Assembly: GCF_014287705.1 (NCBI RefSeq)
Contig: NZ_JACOOY010000014.1
Span: forward strand, 17,452 to 81,451
Length of the DNA: 64,000 bases
Direction: 5' to 3'
Source: Dorea_D hominis
GTDB taxonomy: Bacteria > Bacillota > Clostridia > Lachnospirales > Lachnospiraceae
Position numbers and translations under genes: made by a program. The notes under the pieces were generated by a model. That model had not been told where the DNA came from and searched no databases. It saw nothing but the letters and a program-made list of their open reading frames with translations. How positions within the stretch are numbered: position 1 is the stretch's first letter; every line of letters begins with the position of its first letter. Of the stretch, positions 7,370 to 14,376 are shown piece by piece.

Positions 7370-8878
7370 CTACTCCTCATCTCTCGCCCAGTCAAAAGCG
7401 TAGCGGACTGCTTTATTCCAGCCTTTTAATCTCTTCTTCCGTTCTTCTTCTGTAATCGCCGGTGTAAATGTATGATCCACTGCCCGATTTTTCCGGACAT
7501 CTTCTTTGTCTTTCCAGTATCCGACCGCAATTCCTGCCAGATATGCTGCTCCCATTGCAGTTGTCTCCACACATTCCGGCCGTTCTACCGGTGCTCCTGT
7601 CAGATCTGCCTCTGCCTGCATAAGGAAATTATTAGCACTTGCGCCTCCGTCTACTTTTAATTTGCTTAGATGAATACCAGAATCTGCCTCCATCGCTTTT
7701 AATACGTCATTGACCTGATATGCTATAGATTCCAGTGTGGCACGGATCACATGATATTTGTTCACACCACGTGTCAGTCCTACGATCGTTCCTCTTGCAT
7801 ATTGATCCCAGTGCGGCGCTCCAAGTCCGGTAAATGCCGGTACAACATAGCATCCGCCTGTGTCCGGAACTTTCTGTGCCATATATTCGGAATCTTCGGA
7901 CGCATCGATAAGACGCATCTCATCGCGTAACCACTGGATTGCCGCACCACCGATAAAAATAGAACCTTCCAATGCGTAATTCACTTTGCCATCCAGTCCC
8001 CATGCAATTGTTGTAACAAGCCCATTCTGGGAAAATACGGGTTTCTCTCCTGTATTCATCAGAAGGAAACATCCAGTTCCATATGTATTCTTCGCTTCTC
8101 CCGGCTGATAGCAAGTCTGTCCAAAAAGTGCTGACTGCTGGTCACCTGCCGCTCCTGCGATCGGAATCTTCCCACCAAGGAACTGTGAATCCGCATAACC
8201 GTAAACACAGCTTGAAGGCTTCACTTCCGGAAGCATAGATGCCGGGATATCAAGTATTTGTAATATTTCCTCATCCCACGACAATGTATTGATGTTAAAT
8301 AACATCGTCCGGGATGCGTTGGAATAATCGGTTACATGGACTTTTCCTTTTGTCAGTTTCCAGATCAGCCATGTCTCGATCGTACCGAACAGCAATTCCC
8401 CATTCTCCGCTTTTTCTCTTGCTCCTTCTACATTTTCTAAGATCCAGCGAATCTTCGTTCCGGAAAAATAGGCATCAATGATCAGTCCTGTCTTCTCTCT
8501 GATCTTATCTGTCAGCCCCTGTTCTTTCAATCCGTCACAATATTCGGCAGTTCTTCGGCACTGCCATACGATTGCCGGACAGATCGGTTCTCCGGTTGTC
8601 CGGTCCCATACGACAACCGTCTCTCTCTGATTCGTAATTCCAATTGCTGCAATATCTTCCGCTTCGGCACTGATCTTGCTCATTGCCTCTACCGCAACTC
8701 CAAGCTGTGTGGACCATATCTCGTTCGCATCGTGCTCCACCCAGCCCGGTTTTGGAAAATACTGTGTAAATTCCTTCTGTGCAAGACTCTTGATCTCGCC
8801 CTTTTCATTAAATAAAATGCACCGGTTACTTGTTGTCCCCGCATCCAGTGCCATGACATATTTCTTTCCGTTACTCAT
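7370..8878 (-). CDS. glpK: Glycerol kinase
   Basis: 502 residues, the usual length. It phosphorylates glycerol to sn-glycerol 3-phosphate using ATP in the cytoplasm. The FGGY-kinase signatures are present: N-terminal ALDAGTTSNRCILF, the central AGAAGDQQSALFGQ, and TYGTGCFLLMNTG. Residues of the glycerol pocket such as the NQRE in TNQRETVVVWD are visible. It is first in a three-gene operon with the DUF1667-like ORF and the PPi-type phosphofructokinase. No glpF or glpO/glpA is in the window. Confidence 0.96.
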   Translation of the reverse strand: MSNGKKYVMALDAGTTSNRCILFNEKGEIKSLAQKEFTQYFPKPGWVEHDANEIWSTQLGVAVEAMSKISAEAEDIAAIGITNQRETVVVWDRTTGEPICPAIVWQCRRTAEYCDGLKEQGLTDKIREKTGLIIDAYFSGTKIRWILENVEGAREKAENGELLFGTIETWLIWKLTKGKVHVTDYSNASRTMLFNINTLSWDEEILQILDIPASMLPEVKPSSCVYGYADSQFLGGKIPIAGAAGDQQSALFGQTCYQPGEAKNTYGTGCFLLMNTGEKPVFSQNGLVTTIAWGLDGKVNYALEGSIFIGGAAIQWLRDEMRLIDASEDSEYMAQKVPDTGGCYVVPAFTGLGAPHWDQYARGTIVGLTRGVNKYHVIRATLESIAYQVNDVLKAMEADSGIHLSKLKVDGGASANNFLMQAEADLTGAPVERPECVETTAMGAAYLAGIAVGYWKDKEDVRKNRAVDHTFTPAITEEERKKRLKGWNKAVRYAFDWARDEE

Positions 8879-9003
8879 CTTCTCTGCCTCTCGTTATTTT
8901 CCGCTCCTGCTGTTAACAGAATTCTCCAATATTAATACAACTACAATACCAGTTCTAATTCCATAAAGACTTTGTACCTTAGATGTATGTACTTTAAATA
9001 TAT

Positions 9004-9044
9004 GCTATGGTGATATTATACCATAGCACAAAGCCTTTATACAA
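9004..9044 (-). promoter_or_regulatory. glpK promoter with -10 box inside a palindrome
   Basis: On the minus strand TTGTAT (9039-9044), an 18-bp spacer and TATAAT (9015-9020). The -10 box is the centre of an 8-bp inverted repeat GCTATGGT / ACCATAGC (9004-9011 and 9020-9027), the geometry of an operator whose repressor would block RNA polymerase. The leader to glpK is about 130 nt. Confidence 0.5.
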
Positions 9045-9140
9045 TTATCAATGTGCGTTTCCATTGTATCTGTTCATTTATTACTCTTATGAAATACCGG
9101 CGAAGAATCCACCTGTGATGTTTCTGATGAAATAGAACAA

Positions 9141-9317
9141 AGAATGTGCCTTGGCACATTCTAGCGCCTGCGGCGTTGCTGAGCGCCTGTGACGCTCGTT
9201 TAGCAACGACCGAAGTGGAACGTAGACCGCTTGCGACATCATCATTGTACGCCGCAGTGCGCATCCTGCCAGAGGCTTTTTATATAATAGGAAATTGCAT
9301 TTCCTATTATATAAAAA
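9141..9317. repeat. Densely folded intergenic element beside tRNA-Arg
   Basis: A GC-rich island in an AT-rich gap with nested inverted repeats. There is a 10-bp hairpin with 2-nt loop (9141-9162, AGAATGTGCC / GGCACATTCT). A closing stem pairs 9164-9176 with 9249-9262 (GCGC.TGCGGCGT with ACGCCGCA..GCGC) and encloses a stem pairing 9174-9185 with 9193-9208 (CGTTGCT..GAGCG with CGCTC..AGCAACG). A perfect 18-bp hairpin with 5-nt loop (9277-9294 / 9300-9317) overlaps the tRNA terminator. No protein gene is credible here. It could be an interspersed repeat element or a structured RNA; copy number cannot be judged from one window. Confidence 0.6.
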
Positions 9318-9343
9318 AAGCACTTCTCTCTGAAGTGCTTTTA
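9313..9343 (-). terminator. tRNA-Arg terminator
   Basis: Minus-strand stem GCACTTC / GAAGTGC with a 5-nt loop followed by TTTTTTT, a few bases past the tRNA 3' end. Confidence 0.8.
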
Positions 9344-9345
9344 AA

Positions 9346-9419
9346 CGTGGGCGAGAGGATTCGAACCCCCGACCTTTTGGTCCGTAGCCAAACGCTCTAT
9401 CCAGCTGAGCTACGCCCAC
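9346..9419 (-). tRNA. tRNA-Arg (anticodon ACG)
   Basis: Full cloverleaf on the minus strand: acceptor GTGGGCG / CGCCCAC, D arm GCTC..GAGC, anticodon stem TTTGG / CCAAA with loop CTACGGA, and T arm with TTCGAAT loop. The discriminator is G and CCA is not encoded. Anticodon ACG (read as ICG) decodes CGU, CGC and CGA. Confidence 0.95.
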
Positions 9420-9462
9420 ATTTGCTGTTTTGTAACTGTGTTACTGTCTCACAGCAAAATTT

Positions 9463-9491
9463 ATTATATTGCATATGCTTTCATATGTCAA
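9463..9491 (-). promoter_or_regulatory. Consensus sigma-A promoter of tRNA-Arg
   Basis: Minus strand TTGACA (9486-9491), exactly 17 bp, TATAAT (9463-9468): both boxes are perfect, as expected for a stable RNA gene. The start would be near 9456, about 37 nt before the tRNA. Confidence 0.85.
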
Positions 9492-9595
9492 TACTTTTTT
9501 GATATTTTTTCAAATTTTCTTTTTGATTTTTTCAAAGCTTCTCATTCTGGCTTTTTATAAACTATTATAAGCCCTTTTAAGACAGCTTTTATATG

Positions 9596-10411
9596 CTATA
9601 ATAATGCCTTCTTGAACAGTTTTTTGTAAATATTGTAATCTTCTTCTTTGAATACATTAAATACAACCCGCTCCAGCTTCGAACCGGTCAGGAAACGGTC
9701 TGCTGTATCGACTGCGATCTCTGCTGCCAGTTTATTCGGAAAATGGAATTCTCCGGTTGATATACAGCAAAATACAATATTTTTCAGTCCTTCTTTTTCT
9801 GCCAGTTTCAGACAGCTTACATAGCAGGATTTTAATTCTTCTTTTTGTTTTTCTGTTACCTTGAGTCCGACGATCGGTCCTACTGTATGGATGACATGCG
9901 CCGCCGGGAGATTATAGCCCGGTGTGATCTTTGCTTTGCCGGTCGGCTCTTCGTGTCCCTGTTCTTCCATCAGCTCTGCACAGGCATTACGGAGCTGGAT
10001 TCCTGCTGCCGAATGGATCGCATTATCTATGCAACCATGACATGGAACAAAACATCCGAGAAGCTGACTGTTTGCTGCATTAACGATTGCATCTGCCTGA
10101 AGTCTCGTAATATCACCGCGCCACAGGCTCATCCGATCTGCATTACGCACCTGCCCGATTCCGAATTCTTCTGCCGCCGTCGGCAGTTCTTCGACCTTTA
10201 CAAGGCCTTTTTCCTGTGCTTCTTCTGTAAGCAGTTCATCCTGTAATTCCATATAACCATTTAAAGCCGGTCCTGGGAAACGGACATTCATCAGACTTCT
10301 TAAGAGTCTGCGTTTTCCCACAGAATCCACCGGTTCTGCAAGGGTATCGTAGCTTCTGTTTTCATTTTTTAAATATTGAATTAAACGGCTGACTTTTTCT
10401 TCTTTTGTCAT
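9596..10411 (-). CDS. Zinc-type macrodomain protein-ADP-ribose hydrolase
   Basis: 271 residues from the start chosen here, which follows CGGAGTG; the open frame extends farther upstream but only as a shadow of the neighbouring gene. An N-terminal helical region (about 1-95) precedes a macrodomain (about 100-265). WRGDITRLQADAIVNAAN is the ADP-ribose phosphate loop, and VPCHGCIDNAIHSAAG carries the Cys/His ligands that define the Zn-dependent macrodomain class. Family members in Staphylococcus and Streptococcus remove mono-ADP-ribose from proteins, and there sit with a SirTM sirtuin and lipoylated GcvH-L. Neither partner is present here. Its first 50 bp overlap the hypoxanthine-DNA glycosylase gene, so the two are co-transcribed. 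Confidence 0.88.
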   Translation of the reverse strand: MTKEEKVSRLIQYLKNENRSYDTLAEPVDSVGKRRLLRSLMNVRFPGPALNGYMELQDELLTEEAQEKGLVKVEELPTAAEEFGIGQVRNADRMSLWRGDITRLQADAIVNAANSQLLGCFVPCHGCIDNAIHSAAGIQLRNACAELMEEQGHEEPTGKAKITPGYNLPAAHVIHTVGPIVGLKVTEKQKEELKSCYVSCLKLAEKEGLKNIVFCCISTGEFHFPNKLAAEIAVDTADRFLTGSKLERVVFNVFKEEDYNIYKKLFKKALL

Positions 10412-10928
10412 GAATATCACTCCGTAAATATAGTCGTATCCCGGCGTATGCTTCATACAGCTGTTCATAGCTCGTCCTACAGTTTGCCGGGCTGGTGGAC
10501 GGAAGCTGTATGATTTCCATTCCTGTCTGCGCTTCACAGTAGCGTCTGTATAACTGCGCTGCCTTTGTTCCGGTTGCATAAATCTGTTCGATTGGTGCAT
10601 AATCCAGTATCCGGTGCATATCGTTTGGTGTCGGATTTTTTATAGAGGCATCATCCGCGCCGTGGATCTCGCATCCTGCCAGCACATCCCATATGGCAAT
10701 TCCGTGCTTCAACGCAAGTGCTTTCTTCTCTTCGATCGTCTCCGGTATCGGCTCTTTACATACATCCGCAATGACTTTCCAGAATCGATTGCGCGGATGT
10801 CCGTAATAAAATCCATTTTCCCGCGATTTTGGAGACGGCATCGTCCCAAGCATTAATATTTTTGAATGGCTGTCAAATACCGGTTCAAACGCATGTGTAA
10901 TGTATTCCGTTTCTTTTTTTGCTGCCAT
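10362..10928 (-). CDS. DNA-deoxyinosine glycosylase (hypoxanthine-DNA glycosylase)
   Basis: 188 residues from the ATG at 10928, which follows AGGGGAAG. A member of the uracil-DNA glycosylase superfamily of the family 6 type (TIGR04274-like), which removes hypoxanthine produced by adenine deamination. Evidence: motif LGTMPSPKS near the N-terminus (counterpart of the GxFPS water-activating loop), YYGHPRNRFWKV with the conserved Asn, and the C-terminal PSTSPANCR DNA-intercalation loop. Length fits the family (about 165-190). It overlaps the downstream macrodomain gene by 50 bp, an unusually long overlap that suggests coupled expression of a base-repair enzyme and an ADP-ribosyl hydrolase. Confidence 0.85.
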   Translation of the reverse strand: MAAKKETEYITHAFEPVFDSHSKILMLGTMPSPKSRENGFYYGHPRNRFWKVIADVCKEPIPETIEEKKALALKHGIAIWDVLAGCEIHGADDASIKNPTPNDMHRILDYAPIEQIYATGTKAAQLYRRYCEAQTGMEIIQLPSTSPANCRTSYEQLYEAYAGIRLYLRSDIHDKRRKSQPFNSIFKK

Positions 10929-10993
10929 GATTGCTTCCCCTTTCGTACATTTACCACGGGGTCTTATCTTTTTTCTGCTAAAGCCCGGCTCTA

Positions 10994-11521
10994 TTACCAC
11001 CGATTTCTTATCTTATTCCACAAGCTGCCCTGTACATATTCATAAGCTCTGTCATACAGGAAAAACGTAATCTGTCCTGCTGCCACAACACCCGCAAACA
11101 TCCATACCGGAAGCGTTCTTGCAAATAATAATTTCTGAAAAAACCAGATACCCGGAAGATACATAACATTAAATACCAGATACTTGACAATCCAGAAAGC
11201 CACTGACTGTCTGCGTATATTTTCTTTTTTGCGGATTTTGAAATATGCCCACTCGTTAAATAAAATATACAATCCCATTGCCGCGTAAGTAAGGATGTAA
11301 AATTTATTCGGTGTCACAAAAAAGCCAAGAATGAGTGCGCCCACATAAAATGCCAAACTCATCTTCGCTCCTGCCTCCCGATATACAATTCCAACAAAAT
11401 ACGATGCCCCGGCAAGAAGGAACAGCGTATTGCTTTCTATGATATTGCCCAGATACAGGCACACAATGGTCACTGCAAGCATCAGGCCTGCAAATGCCAG
11501 TTTTCGCGTTCTTACATGCAT
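10994..11521 (-). CDS. Small multi-pass membrane protein, function unknown
   Basis: 175 residues from the ATG at 11521, which has GGGAGG about 12 nt upstream. About five hydrophobic helices are visible (roughly 8-25, 30-45, 55-75, 78-95, 110-150), separated by short basic loops (IRKKENIRRQ). It overlaps the end of the J-domain gene by 10 bp, so translation is coupled. I do not recognise the family. The context is a run with DUF5685 and a J-domain protein, suggesting a joint membrane-related role, which is inference only. Confidence 0.65.
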   Translation of the reverse strand: MHVRTRKLAFAGLMLAVTIVCLYLGNIIESNTLFLLAGASYFVGIVYREAGAKMSLAFYVGALILGFFVTPNKFYILTYAAMGLYILFNEWAYFKIRKKENIRRQSVAFWIVKYLVFNVMYLPGIWFFQKLLFARTLPVWMFAGVVAAGQITFFLYDRAYEYVQGSLWNKIRNRW

Positions 11522-12177
11522 GTGCAAAGATCGCCTCCCATACATTCACACATAGTATCCGCAAGCCAGAGATCACAGCAAAAATTTCCGGTACTGCAAG
11601 TTCCCGCAGAGCCATAACCGCCACCGTACGGATTTGACTGATACTGTCTGCCGGCATAGCTTAACTGGTTCATAAGCTGACGATACTGTAAATTATTTGG
11701 TTCCATATTTACTGCTTTTGCTGCATGCTCCTGCGCAAGGACATTGTTTCCCATACCCGCATTCGCTGCCGCACTCAAATAATACCATTCTGCATTTCGA
11801 TCTTCCATACGGTTCAGCAGGTTCAGTGCCTCCTGATAACGACGATTATTGATAAAATTATAAACTGCCTGACGCTCTACACTAGTCGTACCGCCCGCAC
11901 CGCCATAGCCACTATTTCCATAGCTACCGCTTCCTGTAGTATAACTTCCGGCATTCCCATATCCGTAATGATAACCGCCACCATTTTCACGTTCTTTTAC
12001 AATCGTGTCATACGCTTCCTGCACTTCTTTGAATTTCTCTTCTGCAAGATCCTTGAGCGGATTGTCTACATTCGCATCTGGATGGTACTTTCTTGAAAGT
12101 TCTCTGTATGCTTTTTTTATTTCGTCATCCGTGGCTTCCGGTGATACACCGAGTACGTCATATGGATTTTTGTTCAT
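11512..12177 (-). CDS. J-domain protein with Cys-rich tail
   Basis: 221 residues. Residues 4-66 are a canonical J domain with the HPD motif at 32-34, so it should stimulate DnaK/Hsp70 ATPase. A Gly/Tyr/Ser-rich linker (about 70-100) follows, then a short TPR-like helical repeat (about 105-170, containing FINNRRYQEALNLLNRME and a WYYLSAAANAGMGN pair). The last about 32 residues are Gly- and Cys-rich with at least six Cys, possibly metal-binding. It is not DnaJ itself: no zinc-finger CxxCxGxG repeats and no client-binding C domains. It follows the DUF5685 gene by 11 bp. Confidence 0.88.
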   Translation of the reverse strand: MNKNPYDVLGVSPEATDDEIKKAYRELSRKYHPDANVDNPLKDLAEEKFKEVQEAYDTIVKERENGGGYHYGYGNAGSYTTGSGSYGNSGYGGAGGTTSVERQAVYNFINNRRYQEALNLLNRMEDRNAEWYYLSAAANAGMGNNVLAQEHAAKAVNMEPNNLQYRQLMNQLSYAGRQYQSNPYGGGYGSAGTCSTGNFCCDLWLADTMCECMGGDLCTCM

Positions 12178-12188
12178 TTTCTAACCTC

Positions 12189-13046
12189 TTATTCTTTCCT
12201 GTCTTGTTGGTCTTCTGTTGTCTTCTTTTCTTTTTGCTTCTGAAGCTTTCTGTAACGCTTCCACACTCCATCATATAATATATTTCGTAAAATGTCTATG
12301 TCTACGAGCAGCGGGAGCTGTTCAAATGCCGCACTTGCTTCACCGAGCATCATGCAAAGCATATTCCGGCAGCGTTCTTCATAATCCGGCTCCCTACAGA
12401 TATTTTTCAGTGGATTATAGCTGCCTTCTTTCAAATCATTATCCAAATCGTCATAAGCATCCATAATATAAATATATTTACCAAGGTAAAATCCCATGCA
12501 TCTTAATTTTTCTGCCCAGTGATCTTCTCTATAGATAAAGATTTCTGCCATAAGCCTGCCAAAACATCCGGCCGGCTCATCAATCATCGTCGATCCGTTC
12601 TTCTCATAAATGCTTAAGTTCTGCAGTTCTTCTCTGATCACCCGGCACTGCCTTGGATATTTTTGAATTGCCTTTTGCACACGGCGTTTTAATGCCTTGC
12701 TCCCGATCAACGCAGAAGCTTTGTGCTCGTCCTCCCAGTCATCAACCAGGTGATAATATGCCAGGATCAGATTCATATCTGCTGCATATTCAGTAAATTC
12801 ATTATTTAAAAATAATTGCTTTTTAAATGGATGAACCTTGCATCTGCCTCTGGTTACATCCGGCTCTTTCTCATACAAAGAAGTCAGTATAATGATCAAA
12901 AATGTCATATCGTAGGTCAGCGTAAGCTGTCCGAGATGCCCATAATCTCTCTTCAATTGCTGACAGAGTCCGCAGTAATACCCTTTATATTTATGAAATT
13001 CTTTTACTTTCAGCTCTGGTTCGTAAGCCGTTACATATCCAAACAT
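12189..13046 (-). CDS. DUF5685 family protein, isoprenoid-synthase-like helical fold suspected
   Basis: 285 residues, recognised as DUF5685 from memory of Lachnospiraceae proteins. A CGLC motif (25-28) and a later RCKVHP (68-73) could form a metal site. Two Asp-rich segments stand out: HLVDDWEDE (99-107) and DAYDDLDND (196-204) followed by KEGSYNP. Their spacing of about 95 residues and their helical hydrophobic surroundings recall the paired Asp motifs of trans-isoprenyl diphosphate synthases and squalene/phytoene synthases. A Lys-rich tail ends the protein. It heads the run of J-domain and membrane-protein genes. A TATAAT on the minus strand at 13075-13080 is the likely -10. Confidence 0.7.
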   Translation of the reverse strand: MFGYVTAYEPELKVKEFHKYKGYYCGLCQQLKRDYGHLGQLTLTYDMTFLIIILTSLYEKEPDVTRGRCKVHPFKKQLFLNNEFTEYAADMNLILAYYHLVDDWEDEHKASALIGSKALKRRVQKAIQKYPRQCRVIREELQNLSIYEKNGSTMIDEPAGCFGRLMAEIFIYREDHWAEKLRCMGFYLGKYIYIMDAYDDLDNDLKEGSYNPLKNICREPDYEERCRNMLCMMLGEASAAFEQLPLLVDIDILRNILYDGVWKRYRKLQKQKEKKTTEDQQDRKE

Positions 13047-13111
13047 TTCTTTTCTCCTGCTTATGCTGACTGGTATTATAACAGATTTTGTGGAAAGTGA
13101 CTATATTTTCA

Positions 13112-13140
13112 TTGTGAAAGTTTTATGTTCATGGTATAAT
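13112..13140 (+). promoter_or_regulatory. Promoter of the hydE leader
   Basis: TTGTGA (13112-13117), 17 bp, TATAAT (13135-13140). Transcription would start near 13147 and run through a leader of about 150 nt with a terminator before hydE. Confidence 0.6.
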
Positions 13141-13186
13141 CACAATACATTCGTACTAATTGCAAAGGAGTAACCCTGCGCAAAAA

Positions 13187-13289
13187 GGCGTTCAGAACGT
13201 AAGTGCATTTTCAATGCCGTTTAAAGAAAGGAGTCTTGTAACCCCTTTTTAAGCTAACTCTGCCTGACGCCATGTGCGTCAGGTTTTTT
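13187..13289 (+). promoter_or_regulatory. Attenuator-like leader of hydE
   Basis: A strong terminator hairpin CCTGACGC / GCGTCAGG (13263-13270 and 13276-13283) with a TTTTTT tail ends 11 nt before the hydE ATG. Upstream GGCGTTCAG (13187-13195) can pair with CTGACGCC of the terminator's 5' arm, with one bulged T, giving a plausible antiterminator. AAAGGAG near 13226-13232 and CCCCTTTTT near 13242-13250 offer a further alternative stem. I cannot match it to a known riboswitch class. Confidence 0.55.
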
Positions 13290-13300
13290 AGTGTAAAATT

Positions 13301-14350
13301 ATGGAACATTTGAAAATGCTGATCGACAAACTGAAAAAAGAACAGGCGCTTACGAAAGAGGAATGGGTAGAGCTGATTGAGGGGCGAAATGCCGAACTTG
13401 CCGAATATCTCTTCGCACTTGCCCGCGAAGAACGGCACCACTATTACGATCACGACGTATACGTCCGGGGACTGATCGAATTTACCAATTATTGCAAAAA
13501 CGACTGCCTTTACTGCGGTATACGAAAGAGTAATTCTAACGCAAAACGGTACCGTTTAAGCGAAGAGGACATTCTCTCCTGCTGCGGGACCGGTTATGAG
13601 CTTGGTTTCCGCACCTTTGTCCTGCAGGGCGGTGAGGATGGATTTTACACAGATGAGAAGCTGGTACACATCATTTCCCGGATCAAGGAATTATACCCTG
13701 ACTGCGCACTGACGCTTTCCATCGGTGAAAAATCCCGTGAAAGCTATCAGGCTTATTATGACGCAGGTGCTGACCGCTACCTGCTCCGTCACGAGACTGC
13801 AAATGCTGCTCATTATGCAAAGTTGCATCCTGCTTCGCTAAGTGCCGCGAACCGTCAGCAATGTCTGTGGGATTTAAAAGACATTGGTTATCAGGTGGGA
13901 ACCGGTTTTATGGTCGGTTCACCGTATCAGACAGCGGAACATCTGGCTGAGGATCTTCTATTTATTAAGAAGCTGAATCCACATATGATCGGCATCGGAC
14001 CATTTATTCCACACCACGATACGCCATTTGCCGATGAAAAAGCCGGAACGCTGGAACTGACACTTTTTATGCTGGGACTTTTGAGACTGATGCTCCCGAA
14101 AGTGCTGCTTCCTGCCACAACAGCGCTTGGCACGATCCATCCGAAGGGACGGGAACTGGGGATCCAGGCAGGCGCCAATGTCGTAATGCCAAATCTGTCG
14201 CCGGTGAGTGTCCGCAAGGATTATTCACTGTACGATAACAAAATCTGTACCGGAGATGAAGCTGCAGAATGTCGTTTCTGTCTGGAACGTCGCATGAAAT
14301 CTATCGGTTACAATATTGTCACTTCGAGAGGTGACTCGTTGAACATTTAA
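13301..14350 (+). CDS. hydE: [FeFe]-hydrogenase maturase HydE (radical SAM)
   Basis: 349 residues, standard length. A radical SAM TIM-barrel enzyme that helps build the diiron subcluster of the H-cluster. The [4Fe-4S]-binding motif CKNDCLYC (C-x3-C-x2-C) is at 65-72. Other family marks are LQGGEDG, the GTGFMVGSPYQT segment and the C-terminal CRFCLERR, which resembles the accessory cluster site of some HydE proteins. The frame is closed by a TAG just upstream, so the ATG at 13301 or 13316 must be used, yet neither has a clear Shine-Dalgarno, which is unlike its neighbours. hydG follows after 26 bp. Confidence 0.95.
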   Translation: MEHLKMLIDKLKKEQALTKEEWVELIEGRNAELAEYLFALAREERHHYYDHDVYVRGLIEFTNYCKNDCLYCGIRKSNSNAKRYRLSEEDILSCCGTGYELGFRTFVLQGGEDGFYTDEKLVHIISRIKELYPDCALTLSIGEKSRESYQAYYDAGADRYLLRHETANAAHYAKLHPASLSAANRQQCLWDLKDIGYQVGTGFMVGSPYQTAEHLAEDLLFIKKLNPHMIGIGPFIPHHDTPFADEKAGTLELTLFMLGLLRLMLPKVLLPATTALGTIHPKGRELGIQAGANVVMPNLSPVSVRKDYSLYDNKICTGDEAAECRFCLERRMKSIGYNIVTSRGDSLNI

Positions 14351-14376
14351 CAACTTATTTTATGGAGGAACATATC

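Noticed and set aside
9087..9419. Minus-strand 110-residue ORF across tRNA-Arg and the folded element
   Set aside because: Its first part is the tRNA itself translated and the rest is the inverted-repeat element. No ribosome site.
13214..13252. Leader peptide gene upstream of hydE
   Set aside because: 12 codons with no ribosome site; kept only as a possibility within the attenuator finding.
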